DNA of 64,000 nucleotides from Echinococcus granulosus (taxonomy: Eukaryota; Platyhelminthes; Cestoda; Cyclophyllidea; Taeniidae). The stretch spans positions 1,503,994-1,567,993 of the forward strand of contig NW_020170391.1 of assembly GCF_000524195.1 (NCBI RefSeq), given 5' to 3'. Positions 25,001 to 36,430 of this stretch are shown here, piece after piece (the stretch's first letter is position 1; each line of letters starts with the position of its first letter). The position numbers and the translations under genes are program-made. Below the pieces are notes generated by a model that saw only the letters and a program-made list of their open reading frames with translations, was not told where the DNA came from and made no database searches.

Positions 25001-28000
25001 TTGGAATTGGCTGTAGCACCAGTTATTCCTAGAGGTATCTTAAGGTACCTGTTTGGAAGCAGGTTTGGGATAAACAGTAGACAACGATTTGGAGACTACT
25101 ATCCGAGGGGAATATGAGCATAACTCTATTAGCGCGACACCCAAATAGGAGAGACGACAATAAGGCTTGTGTAGTTAGATATACTTTTTAAATAAATGCC
25201 GTTCTGTCGCGTTGGTTGTTATTGGTGGTGTTAGGAGTTTGCTTTGTGATTGTCGGTCCCGGCGACTGGCTCGATAGTGCCAACTTCGACCATGATTGCA
25301 AGCCACGAACAGCAGCAAAGTTTGTATGATGTTCCACATCTGACCTGCACGTCCAGCACTACTGTGCGGGTGAATACAGCTTACCATCTTGGGCCTTAAA
25401 ATGCGCTACGATGAGAGTGCGTGTTGGCAATGCTGGGGCAACCCCAAATCGGTCGCCTCTTCTGTGCTTGTTAATGTTCACTAAATTAAAAATTTTGAAA
25501 GTGGTATTAAGAAGGCATGCTTCATACATCACATTACAACGTTTTCTCATTAAGTTGTTTCAGTAAACACCTTTCACACCGGGTGCAAGCGTGATAAGTG
25601 GCAGTTTGCAGGTTGTTGTGTCATTCGTCGAGTAGTATATTATTTACTGAGCTCTTTCATGCAATGTCTTGATTTTGCGCGTAAGCTACTGAATAAATTC
25701 AATTATTTTATTCAGGTCAATCAGATTAGTTTCGACTTGAGGTGCTGCCAGCAATAAGTGTTTAACATGCAATTATCCTACCAGATAAATGAAATGTAGC
25801 GCAAAGAGGCTGATTTCACATTAATCATATGTGCAACCAGGCTCTTTTTCGTGATCGAGTTCATCAACGGGGGGGATCTGATGTACCACATGCAACGCCA
25901 ATGTCGCCTGCACGAAGACCACGCAAAGTTCTACGCTGCTGAGATCTGCATTGCTATGAACTTCCTCCACGAGCGTCAAATTGTCTACCGCGATCTAAAG
26001 TTGGACAACGTCCTCATGGATCTCGAAGGCCACATCAAACTCACCGATTATGGCATGTGTAAGGTCAGCTTCATTCATAGTGTGCGGTAAATTTTATTTA
26101 TACTAATGACACCGGACATTCCCAATGCATTATTTTGAATTGGGCAAACATTCAGTTCCTGTGATGGTCAAGCAACATAATTGCGAGTGAAGTTGCACAC
26201 TATAATCCATCCTTTCTATAGCTTAGGCGCCAATGCTTTTGCATCATGGTTGTCCTTGCTTCCATTCTACTTTCCCAAATGAGCGATTCATCTGGTTTGT
26301 CTAACTCTACAGTTTAACCGTATTTATTTTGCAATTGCTTGTTCAGAATCCTAAATGTGCTTTTTGATGAATATTCACCAGCAACATTAGGAAACTTAAC
26401 TGTTTTTCAAACCAAATTCCTCTTCTTCCCATTTTATAAAAGTGGCTAAGCCGATTTGCTGACAGTCAATTTCATCCAACTGCCATACAGCTGAGGTTGC
26501 TCCTTAATTTACCTAATCTAAGCGACTAATGCCGACGCTTCGACCCTAAACAGGAGGGCATCTCTGAGACGAACCTCACTTCCACCTTCTGTGGCACTCC
26601 GAATTATATCGCGCCTGAGATTCTTCGCAACGAAAGATACAGTACGTAAATTTTGCATATGTGCCTGTGTTTACCTTTTTGACTCCCACTGAAACAGACG
26701 CGACTTATGGACGGCGATTGTGCCATATACCATCATTGAGTGATTGCGCCCAATTTCTTCCTCCCTCCCTCATGTACCCTTCCCACCACTCGACTTTATT
26801 GCAATGTTTAAGTCAACTTCAAGAGGGGCTTCCTCATTCAATAACGTGCTTCAAATAATACAACGATGTCTTGATAGGGCTTCCAATGCTCACCGTTACC
26901 TACTTGAAAGCATGTTCTAATCTACGGGCGAGGAACAGTTTAAGGTCCCGTTGTCATTATTCACTTAATTCATCCGCATGATTTTCTCTAAGTTTATTGC
27001 TTACCGGTGGCCTAATTAAAGCGATTAGTATTACCTACCTTTCATAATCGACTCTACAACGTGTTTTTTCACTTGAACAAGATTTTACTCCACGGTGTAG
27101 TGTGGATCACCATGCTTTGCAGGTTTCAGTGTGGACTGGTGGGCTCTGGGCGTACTGATGTTTGAGATGGTCTCCGGGCGATCTCCATGGGAGGGTATCG
27201 GATCTTCCAACAACCCCGATCAAAACACCGAGGAATACCTCTTTCAAGGTATTGCTCACCACTTTAATCTATTTTCATCAAACACCTCACGATAAATATC
27301 TTTACTTGATATTTCCCTCACCACGTCACATCCCTTTGTACTTAAAGGTCCACTATTTAATTGATCTTAACATTGCTTGATTGAAAATTTGATAAAATAT
27401 GGATACAACGCTTTTAAATTTGTCAATATTTTAAGGAGTCTGTTCTCAATGCTGATGTGTTATGTTGAGCTTGTTTTTCTGAATTTGGGCTAATTAAGGG
27501 CAGAGACGACCGTGTTTTTGTAAAGTGCAATCTACTGAATAGTCTCATATACTCTGTGCACTGTTAGTGCTTTTTTCTCCTTCAGTTATCCTCACCAAGC
27601 CCATTCGATATCCCCGATCTATTTCAGTGAAAGCCAGCAATATACTTCAGCGGTTCCTCAATAAGGCAAGTTGATCTGAAGCCGACACAAGTGCCTAAAT
27701 TTAATGCATTGGATTAGATTTATGTTAGGTGATGTACGTTAGCAAGCATTTTCTTAAGCACTGACCGTCTTAACGTCTGATTTATGTGGCTACCTCTTTA
27801 ATTGATAGCAGAAGGGCCAATACTTTTTACGAAGCCTGTACTAAGTCCATGAGGGAAGATTTGGTTGCGAATGTGGTATGATTGTAGGATCCCACAGAGC
27901 GCCTGGGCTGTGCGCCAAATTCTAACTTTGCGGATATCCAGAATCAGCCTTTCTTTGCCTCCATTGACTGGGTGGCGCTCGAGCAGAAGCGCGTGCAACC

Positions 28001-28612
28001 TCCCTACCGACCGGAGGAGACGGATGATTACAACCTCATCCATTTCGATCCCACCTTCACCAATGAGAAAGTCTGCTTCACCCCCGACGATCCGTTAGTC
28101 TCTCTCGTTTACCCTTTTTCCTAGGACCTAAGCTCCTTTTTGGTACTAGTATGGTATTAAGTACTCTTGTAGGAGGTGCTCATACATTCTAAATTAATCC
28201 TTGCTCTGCGGGGTTGCAGTAATGATCTAATGTCCTAACAACATGAGCAGGTGTTGCAATTTCTTTGGGTCGGTGCCCGTATAGCGCTGAATTCTGATTT
28301 TACTCTTTGACTTGCCCTTCTTTTGCAAATTTTCGTTCAATGAGACGCTAACTGTCTCCACCCGACTAAGGTTAAATTAGTTTATGAAATCTACGATTAC
28401 CGTCAATTGTAGGAGTTGGAAAAGTTCCATTGTCAGCTATTTTGCTTAAGCCAAGTAAATGATGGAATTAGGTCTACTTATTTCGTAAGATTAAACTTTC
28501 CCAACATCAACGTTTGTTTTGCAGCGAAGTTATCCGAGCAATCGACCAATCAGAGTTTGATGGTTTTGAGTACCTCAATCCTTTGCTAATCAAGACCGCG
28601 GAGACAGTTTGA
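22060..28612 (+). CDS. PRKCI: Atypical protein kinase C (iota/zeta type)
   Basis: Exons: 22060-22271, 22568-22618, 22720-22808, 23138-23327, 23596-23642, 24116-24361, 24535-24632, 25841-26063, 26554-26641, 27123-27248, 27586-27665, 27888-28093, 28525-28612. The order is PB1 domain (WIDDEGDPC, the acidic OPCA motif that pairs with PAR-6), pseudosubstrate [10 protein letters not shown], a single C1 zinc finger (H..CAYC..CNAC..HKRC..C), then the kinase: loop GRGSYAKV, lysine in YAMKVIKKE, catalytic [13 protein letters not shown] instead of DFG (typical of aPKC), activation loop [13 protein letters not shown], turn motif TPDD, and hydrophobic motif FDGFEYLNP with Glu where other PKCs have Ser/Thr. 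With PAR-3/PAR-6 it sets cell polarity and is regulated by PB1 partners rather than calcium or diacylglycerol. Exon 5 (16 codons) is a linker exon. Two introns start with GC. The N-terminal exon with the start codon is unresolved. Confidence 0.95.
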
Positions 28613-29241
28613 ATTAGCAATTCTCCCCCCTCCTTCTCCCTGACCTCCACTCAGTCACATATCAATCCCCTTCTCCCACTCTCCCCACTCCACTTTCGCA
28701 TTACACTGCTGCGACTCTCGCTACCACCATTGGTTGTAAGCAGACAAGGCACCCGTCCTAAGCACTACCACTAACGCCCTATCATGTGTTCTTTTTCTCT
28801 CCGAAGTGATTTGCGCGGTCACATGTTGAGCCGCCTCATCCAAACCCTATAATTTTATTGCAAATCTGCTCCTGACAAGACTAGCTGGACAAATCTACGC
28901 TGTTTTTTTATTAACATCTTATTAGACCTAAATCAACACCGATTCACATTTTTTCTCATTTTCCATGGGAAGGAGTGGGATTTCCCCCCTAGTTACTGAG
29001 GCCTACATTTATTCCCCTCGCCCGCAGCAAGACGTTGCACACCAGAAAAGGGGTGCGCGTCGAATCATCTTTTTAGGTCTAGAAGAAACCCCAGAGACCA
29101 CTTGTTGCATTTATGAATTATTTTGAACGTCTGTGCCAACAATTTTAGTCAGTCATCAAGAGGTGAAATATTAAGATGACTGAATTAATGGAAGGCGTTA
29201 AAGACGGTGATGTGGGATATGGTAATAATGTGCGTCGCTCC
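28613..29241. other. Downstream region of aPKC
   Basis: Pyrimidine-rich sequence directly after the aPKC stop (28612-28760), likely 3' UTR, then AT-rich sequence up to the scaffold gap. No open frame with a recognisable domain. Confidence 0.5.
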
Positions 29242-29341
29242 NNNNNNNNNNNNNNNNNNNNNNNNNNNNNNNNNNNNNNNNNNNNNNNNNNNNNNNNNNN
29301 NNNNNNNNNNNNNNNNNNNNNNNNNNNNNNNNNNNNNNNNN
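29242..29341. other. Assembly gap (100 N)
   Basis: Exactly 100 unknown bases, the usual placeholder for a scaffold join of unknown length. It sits just left of the retrotransposon remnant, so a repeat probably caused the break. Open frames running through it are not real. Confidence 0.98.
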
Positions 29342-29759
29342 CTGCTTACCCACCAAGTCTTGTCCGAAGTCGCAACAAGCCGAAGTAATGTGGTTGAACA
29401 ATATGCCATCACAAATTCTGGTAATCTTTAAACCTTCTCCATTCAAGGGTCCGAATCCTGATGTTGAGGTGAGGGGTACCCTTTGCAACGGATATGGACT
29501 TCGAAGAATGGCTCAAACATAGCTTATTCAAACTCTTTTTCTACCTCAAAGGGTATAAGATGCAGCGGATTCAATGTGCATTTTCTGAACCTCTTCTCGG
29601 TCACCATAAAATTTGGAATAACTCCTTATACCCATTTTGAGACATGTTGCAACTTAGTAACAAGAAGGTACGCCCCTCTCACTACCTTACAAAGTAAGTC
29701 GTCCGAAACTCTACACTACTCAAAGGGATAGCAGAGACAGATAGAAGGCAGCTTTCATG

Positions 29760-31740
29760 GTATCACATGGGCTTTATCAGCTCCGGACAATGCCCTGTTG
29801 GCTCTGCAACGCAGCAGCCACATTCCAAAGCCGTATACAAGCGGCTCTGATTGTACTATTCCTAAAACATTGTGTAATAAACATGAACGGCGTACTTGGC
29901 TTTGGTGGTGTCAGGGAGTGTGATACCAATTAGTGTGAGATCACCTACGAGACGCAGGTTCGGCATTGAGCCCAAAGAAATGTCAGCTTCTACAATGCCC
30001 AGTCGCATTAGGCAGGTTGGGGTTAAATAAAGGCCACACAAAGTACGTGAGAACCTTTGCGGAGGCCAACAAATCAGACTGTCAGGCATTTAATAAGAGG
30101 CTCCGTTAAAATTCTAAGTCTGCTTCATAGATTTCTGAAGAAGTAGGTGAGAAAGGCTAGTTCAAAAAACTGGAAAAAATGCCCTGCTCCTGAATGATAC
30201 CAGCATTGCTGCATTTTAAACCATTTATCTCGGACACTGTTAATAATGACACATCTGTGGACAGCATACGATTGCAAAAGGACTGAAAAGATCAGGAAAG
30301 TCGGTTACACAAGTGCCGAGCCTTGCAATAGGTGAGATAGAAAAGTGCTACCAGTATAATCAGACGTTCCATACATTTCCTGATAGCGGGGAACCTCAGA
30401 TTGTGGTCAAAACTAATCCTCAAAGACCAGGTTTCACTATTCCAAGGTTAGACCAGAGCGCTCAAGCGCCTACCGGTCCCAGGATCATTGGTAGAAATAG
30501 TTGTCCATAAGTAACAAGAGCATTTTCACCAAGTAGGGGAAAAAGGTGCTTGCTGCATCGAGCAAAAGGCTCTGGTGGCCTTCGTTTGCCCGAGATGTGC
30601 TTGATTTCGGTCGGATTTGGGTTACTTGCAGCAGACTCAAAAGGTTTCACCTCACGGCAACTACGCCATTCCAGCCTGTCTGCAGGTTTCCCAGGGGAGG
30701 GAGTGGGTATTGGCATCGTGGGTCCTCTATCAACCACAGAAAGGGGAAATCATTATATCCTCGATATGTTAGACTACTTCAGGAAAGTTGTTAAAGCAGA
30801 GCCCATGAAGATAAGACACTAAAACAGTCGCACCTGTTTTCTTGAATCGATGGATTTGTCAACGCGGAGTTCCTTAAATGATGTACGGTGGTCAAGGCGC
30901 CACCTTCAAGAGCTAGCTTTTTAAGGAACAGGGCCATATTCTCGAAGTTTTTGAGACACGCTAAACATCTGATTATCCGTGGGGTAATGGACTGGTAGAA
31001 ATAACAAATGGCACCTAAATCGAACTGTTCAAGGCTTTGGTCAAAGGCCCCTCAACCGCTTGGTTGGGATTTATCCTTGTCCTGGTGGCTCCTTGCGTAT
31101 AGCGCTGTAGATCATGCGTATAATAACATTTTACCCCTTTACGATACTCACAGGCCGCGAAACTGAAGCATCTGCTATGTTCTCACTGGACATAAAAGTA
31201 TCGGCCCAAATGGCTCTTAAGTTTCTCTTGGGGCCATGAGAAGAGAAGAAACCAATTTCCAACTATCGTATGCCAGAAAAGATATTGCCATAAGAGTAGT
31301 CAACCCCACGTTTACTGAGGAGACTTAGTGGCGCCTTCCAAACTATTTCACCTCCCTGAGTACATCGGAAATTCTACTACCCTTAGCACAAAGATGCGCA
31401 TCGAGTGGTGAGCGTTACTTCCCCAACAAATTACTTGGTCTGCAACTGACGGTTTCGTGCATAACCAATCGCATATCCTCGTAATATAATGCGCCCTAAT
31501 GGAAGAAGACCACTGGGTTGATAAGAAGATAAAGTATTCACCCAAATTGAAGCAAGAAGTTCACCTGAAACAGCGTATGAAGAAACAAGCTCCAAAGCAA
31601 ACACCAGAGCTAGTGCTCAGGAAGATGATGGGGTTGCGTAATTCATGATCGTTCGAATGAAGCTTTTAGGTGACAAACTATCAGTTTATTTCATTCTTGT
31701 GGCAGTGCGGATGTTACCGACCCTCAAGGAGGAAAAACAG
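29760..31740 (+). mobile_element. Decayed Ty3/gypsy-type LTR retrotransposon (integrase part)
   Basis: Between about 30546 and 31140 the plus strand encodes, in shifting frames with stops, successive pieces of a retroviral-type integrase: a region like the zinc-binding domain with FWWP-like spacing (RLWWPSFARDV), then a core start (VGIGIVGPLSTTERGN) and later a broken stretch with NGLVE and LFKALVKGP. These motifs in this order are typical of Ty3/gypsy pol in flatworms. A sequence starting TGGTGTCAGGGAGTG at about 29906 looks like a tRNA primer-binding site shortly after an AATAAA (29877), and a purine tract AAGGAGGAAAAA near 31718 could be the polypurine tract, which would bracket a roughly 2 kb internally deleted copy. 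Reverse transcriptase and gag were not recognised. It is not functional: several frameshifts and stops interrupt it. Element borders are uncertain. Confidence 0.75.
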
Positions 31741-32602
31741 CGAATTTTAATGCATTTAAGCCCTATCCATGCCACTCAGACATAATATATCGCCATTTTA
31801 CTCAATCTATTTCATTCAAGGATCCAATGTTTTAGGCAAGGGCAGTGTGGGAAATGAAACCATTGGAGTAATTTGACCATCTCATTTGCCTTATAAGTGG
31901 TAGGTCCCACGCCGTTTACTAATTTATGAAAATAAAAGTTCTTTTCCAGCTACCGTACAAGGCATTACAAAGATGATGAAATATTATCATTATTAAAGTG
32001 TCCAAAGTTGAGGGTCGAAGCTTCAATAGACCCATTTTAAAAATACTCAATTTGGCGTAAACTGGTACATTAAGGCGCCATAAAATAAAGCAAATAATAC
32101 AGGTTTCATTCTTTGGTTGCTTATTTAACTCCCAATTTTGGTAGAAACCACTCAAGTGCTCCACCATAGCAACTGCCGGGTGGGCTGGCCTTGGGACCAT
32201 GCCAACGACTCCAATCCATTCTCCCTGTGGAATGCATTTAACCCTTGTACCATGTCTTCCCTCGCCTTGAAGGAGGTGTCGGAGGCTACAGTAGCCCTAT
32301 TAATGGCAGGGAAAAGATTAATTTTAACTTCATTATTCTGGAACGATCCGTTTTCCGGTGGCGTTGATCTTGCAGTTATTTGTAACAAAACCGGTCATTT
32401 GCCACCAGACAAATCCAGCAAACTGGAATACCTGGCTATCATTTGTGATTACCTCCTACACAAAAAAATATAAAGCTTATGTGTAAACTACAGTTTCCGG
32501 TTGAAAAACGCATTATCATTCTGATCGTGGGCTAGAGCCAGTAACAAATTGGTTGTTTAGTTGCAAATTGACCCAGTTGAACACAGCCCGATAGCCTCTA
32601 AT
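31741..32602. other. Region between retrotransposon and V-ATPase G
   Basis: No recognised gene. A 111-codon open frame at 32138-32473 overlaps the dispersed repeat at 32175-32208 and is probably repeat-derived. The 3' end of the stretch holds the V-ATPase G promoter and 5' UTR, including TTGTTTAG at about 32554-32561, which could be a splice acceptor upstream of the start codon. Confidence 0.4.
32175..32208 (+). repeat. Dispersed repeat fragment, copy B
   Basis: Matches the element at 7908-7946 over about 30 bases with few changes. A third, weaker, reverse-oriented resemblance lies near 44155-44185 beside the second assembly gap. Confidence 0.4.
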
Positions 32603-33323
32603 ATGGCCTCTCGTAATGACGGTATCCAGCTTCTTCTACAAGCTGAAAAGAAGGCAGCGGACAAGGTTTCTGAAGCTAAAAGGCGTAAGTTAGTGTAAAT
32701 TGTCCGCAAATAGACACATCGTGCAACATGTCGAGTGAGTTCATATCCGCTTTGATAAAATGCTCGTTTACTCAAATGTTTGACACCGTGTTTTCCTAAA
32801 TGTTTCCCCTCTTTCTTTCAGGAAAGGTGAAAAGACTTCAGGAGGCCAAGGCAGAGGCCGCGACTGAAATCGGAATTGAGAAGAAGGAACGTGAGCGACA
32901 GTACAAATTACGCGAGGATGAGGTAGCCTAGCACTTGAATCCTTTTAACCTAGGAAAGCAATGTCCACAATTCTCAGTAAAATTCTGGGAGTTTATGTTA
33001 GTAAACTCTGACTTTAAGTGTCAAATTATATCATCCCCTTGGATTTTAAATCCCCCCTGCCTCCTCTGTGTCATCTACCACCTCTCTTCGATTCCTGTTG
33101 TTCTGATCGCCATTTTTTGGTTAAATGGATGCTAACCTAGGTTTTCGGTCGACGCAGTAATACTGAGGCCGAAATTGCTGCTGTGACACAGAAGACCCTT
33201 GATATGCAGGCCGAGTCAGTGCGGAGGAACAGGGACGTCACCATCCGATTGCTATTGGAACAAGTTCTTGCCGTAGACCCGCAGGTTCACATCAATTACC
33301 GCCCCCAACAGAAAGCCCAGTAA
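32603..33323 (+). CDS. ATP6V1G: V-type proton ATPase subunit G
   Basis: Three exons, 32603-32684, 32822-32922 and 33141-33323, encode 121 residues, matching the usual 115-120. The subunit forms the peripheral stalk of the V1 sector together with subunit E and holds the catalytic head against rotation while the pump acidifies lysosomes and other compartments. The N-terminus MASRNDGIQLLLQAEKKAAD is the family signature, followed by a charged helix rich in Lys, Arg, Glu and Ala (EAKRRKVKRLQEAKAEA) and ending VHINYR. Splice phases are 1 and 0, and both junctions restore the helix exactly. No oddity seen. It stands alone between a retrotransposon and a minus-strand gene and points towards the latter. 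Confidence 0.96.
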
Positions 33324-33779
33324 ACAGCTCTCGCCGACTCGTCGGAAAGTAACAGCTACACCCCACTTTATGACTGTTATCTTGTGGTAATTTTTTCGAA
33401 TACACATTTACTGACCTGATTTCTATTAGCATCTCGGAGACCCACAGAAGTTGTCTTTCCGGCGCAGCATACCATCCCACCATATCGCATACCGTAGTGA
33501 TTGACAATCTCTACAGGGGTTGAAATGTCATGGGAGCAGCCCTAAATACGGGCGGACCTTACTAACCACGGGTTCCTGTTTGATGCGCACTTGAGTAACG
33601 AACAGTTTGAACCGCCTTGAAATAATAAGGATAGCTTATAAAAGCCATGATATGACAACCTGAGGACTGACGCACGGGGTTCGTCTAATTCCAAAGTTAA
33701 AAAGCTTTTACAAAAAAAAAAACAGTTAAAAGGCGTTATAATAAGTGGGTGACACGACGACGACAATGAGGTCTAGGGT

Positions 33780-34767
33780 TTAAGTGGGGGGTTTTGGGAA
33801 CTCGAGGGGACGCCGGCGACGCAACCTGCGCACCGCTAATTCCCCTGCCGGCTGCACGACGCCCGGCCCGGGTGACACGGCGTCCGGATTTCCAACACTC
33901 CAATAACCATCGGGAGTCGATGGGAGAGCGACAGCGGCGTTACCAATGCTGTGCTGATGAGACTCTGGTCCGCGTAAACACTTTTCAATGTCTTCTCGTG
34001 AATACCTAACGGTCTGGCGGACCTGAAAATGATCGAATCGACTGCCAGTATGCACAACAGTCGCCCATGTTGCTTTGCTTATGTAAGGATAGAGAACCTT
34101 TGCATAAACAGTACTGCATATATCAGATACAAAATCCAAATGAATTGTTGCAGACACCATATGTGGATTTGCGTTTACGCATTTAGAAACACGAGTCTGA
34201 CATGCACAATGGGTAATGGTGGAGTTACTGACCTGAGGTACGCCCGATGTGGCCGCCATTGGTTCAGGTACATCGGGGTCGCCAACGTCGCTGAAGCAAA
34301 ACATCACACATCAAGCGTTGGAACACTTCCCCCGCGGTGGAAATGTAAGAAAAAGCGGCCTGTAATATTTCCCACAAAATTATAACCCATGACCGGAGAT
34401 GTTACAATGCCACGAGGTACATTCCCAACTGTCTCAGGCATAAATGAACCTGAGACATTTTAAAAATGCTAATTTACCAAGGCCAAACAAAGAATTACTT
34501 ATTATTCGTCTACAATATCTTTACATTGTACCAGACAGCATAGATTCTTAATGCAAATAATCGAACTCACTTATTCGACTGATAGTCTTGAGACTCATTC
34601 AATTGAGTTTCGATGTTCTAAGAGGGGAAAAAGTTGGTTTAGTAACTAGTAGTGAAAACATAACTAGCAGTCCATTACTTATGGTAATATTAAAAATATC
34701 ATACCCTTTCACGGGTAGGAGAGCGCCCCACGGAAGGCAAGACATCTACTGACGGTTTCTTCGACAT
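33780..34767 (-). CDS. Small unrecognised protein, four exons
   Basis: Exons 34767-34705, 34617-34571, 34290-34233 and 34022-33780 join with matching phases into about 136 codons, from Met (MSKKPSVDVLPSVGRSPT) to a stop at 33780. The protein is polar, with no membrane segment. Its C-terminal exon has VRYSREDIEKCL, then LPSTPDGYWSVGNPD, then a basic RRLRRRRPLEF tail. TPxxYWxxGxP is weakly like the C-terminal Sae2/CtIP motif TPxxFWxxGFP; because a candidate CtIP N-terminus lies just upstream on the same strand, this could be the 3' half of that gene. RYSRED is also faintly like the eIF4E-transporter motif RYTKEEL, but the required YxxxxL-phi pattern is not met. The exon structure is well supported; the function is not known. 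Confidence 0.5.
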
Positions 34768-35493
34768 TCTTCTAGTGATCCTGGTCGAATCTTAAGCAAA
34801 AGCGTTGCAGCTATATTCACTGAATTAAAAGCGATGTCATAGTTACCATTTAAAATAATTATGGCTAAATCGTAGATGCAACCTGAAAGAAATGGCGCTT
34901 CAAAGCGGAAGTCGAAACTACGGATATCTGCCACCACAGTAAGTGCTTAGAAAGGGTCACCCACAGGCTGCGTCATCGATTCAAGGACAAGCGCTTCAAA
35001 CTACCTCCGATTGACAAACCATCATCATGGTAGCTTTAAGTCTAACGAGGGCGAAAACGAAAAGCACAGAAAGGCGTGTTGTTCTGGGCATCTTAGTTAC
35101 TAACTCCAGGATTGCCTCTACTAAAACCCGCTTAATACTCCAGTATAGCAAAAGAAGTAGCCATTACAGTCCAAATGGTTTTGCTATAATGAAACCAATG
35201 GTATTAGTTTTTATGGACATGTCCATTGACTAAAAACATCTCACAATCCAATCAATTAGCCTGTGATACGATTTAGCGCAGCCAGTTCTCCTAAACTGCT
35301 GAAAAACGCAGCATATATTCGTGACGCCGACTCAGGCGAAAAAAACCGGAACGTCATGTACCAAACTGGCACATTGTTAATGTATTCAAGCTCAATTAGC
35401 TGAAACTGTTCCTAAATAGGGCAATTTTAGTCCGATGACAGGGGGGATAGAGTGGTGGTAAGAGTAGGCGACCAAACAGTGTCACAGGCTTAC

Positions 35494-35765
35494 ATGCATC
35501 AGGAGGCGGTGGAGGAGGCGGCAGCATCAAGGACTTTGCAGGAGGAGCACAAGAAGGAACGTCAGTGGCCAGGGCTACAGCGGAGATTGAGGGAAAGGTC
35601 AAGTCGGCCCCAGTCGCATCGCTCAGCATATCGGTTGCAACGATGGGTTTAGGCCTGCCTTTCGGAACCTCCACCTCCCGTGACTGCGGTTGGTAATGAC
35701 GACATGTGCGTTTGTGCGCCCGGCGCGAGGAATGGACCTTTTGCGCGCCGTTTTTGAATTTGAAC
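35494..35765 (-). CDS. Isolated probable exon with Pro-rich end
   Basis: Flanked by an acceptor (TTGGTTACAG) and a strong donor (GATGCAT|GTAAGC), it is open for 90 codons. It is basic at first (RRAHKRTCRHYQ) and ends in a run of seven prolines. It may be a middle exon of the coiled-coil/CxxC gene upstream or of the small gene downstream, but the phases (2 in, 1 out) fit neither neighbour directly, so at least one exon is missing. Function unknown. Confidence 0.3.
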
Positions 35766-36430
35766 CTGTAACCAAATATGTTCATTTCATGCAGGACGTA
35801 ATCCCAAAACTATACTAACAGTGCTCTTGAATCAAATTTCGTTAGAAAAGCAGCTAAAAGGATGTAAAAAATGCATTTGTCAGATATGATATCAAATTAT
35901 TTAAGGTTATATAATTAGGAATTCCTGGTGCTCATAGGATCAGAGCATCACCTCAGTGTCCAACGTGTCAAGTGGCACTTTAATCGTGTTTAGAACTTTC
36001 ATTTGTTGAAAAGTGAGTTGAGACCTAGGTGGACAATTAATGAAGCGTCACATAATACGGAATAGCAATTTTGGATGTGACACACCTTCGAAGCGGTATA
36101 AAAAACACCTTAAGCAAGTGAAGAAAATAAATCGATTCTACAAATATGAAAAAAATGGACGCCTAAATTCAAGCATTTACAAAACCTGATTTTGGTCGCC
36201 TTTGCGATATGGATGTTCAATACGTAATGAATGTACAATCAACCCTCTTTGACACGCATAAGATAAACGTTCAGCAAAAAAGTTGAGCAAACCGAAACCT
36301 CCCGAAAGGGAGCAGCTAGTGCTGCTTTTGTGAAGAGTGACTCCCTACTTTAACCATTCAAACAACTTGGGAAGTTAACATTAAAGAGTGAAAACGGATA
36401 GTTGGATGAATACTGTCAGTCAACGCACGA

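Noticed and set aside
29176..29488. Four overlapping open frames through the N run
   Set aside because: They are open only because unknown bases cannot contain stops.
33780..34307. Single 175-codon minus frame read as one exon
   Set aside because: It crosses two good splice sites; splitting at 34233 and 34022 gives exons in phase with upstream ones, which fits better than one continuous exon.
34969..35033. Plus-strand frame LRHRFKDKRFKLPPIDKPSS, looking like a CtIP C-terminal RHR motif
   Set aside because: It is on the opposite strand from the candidate CtIP gene, is only about 20 codons long, and has no partner exon; chance resemblance is likely.
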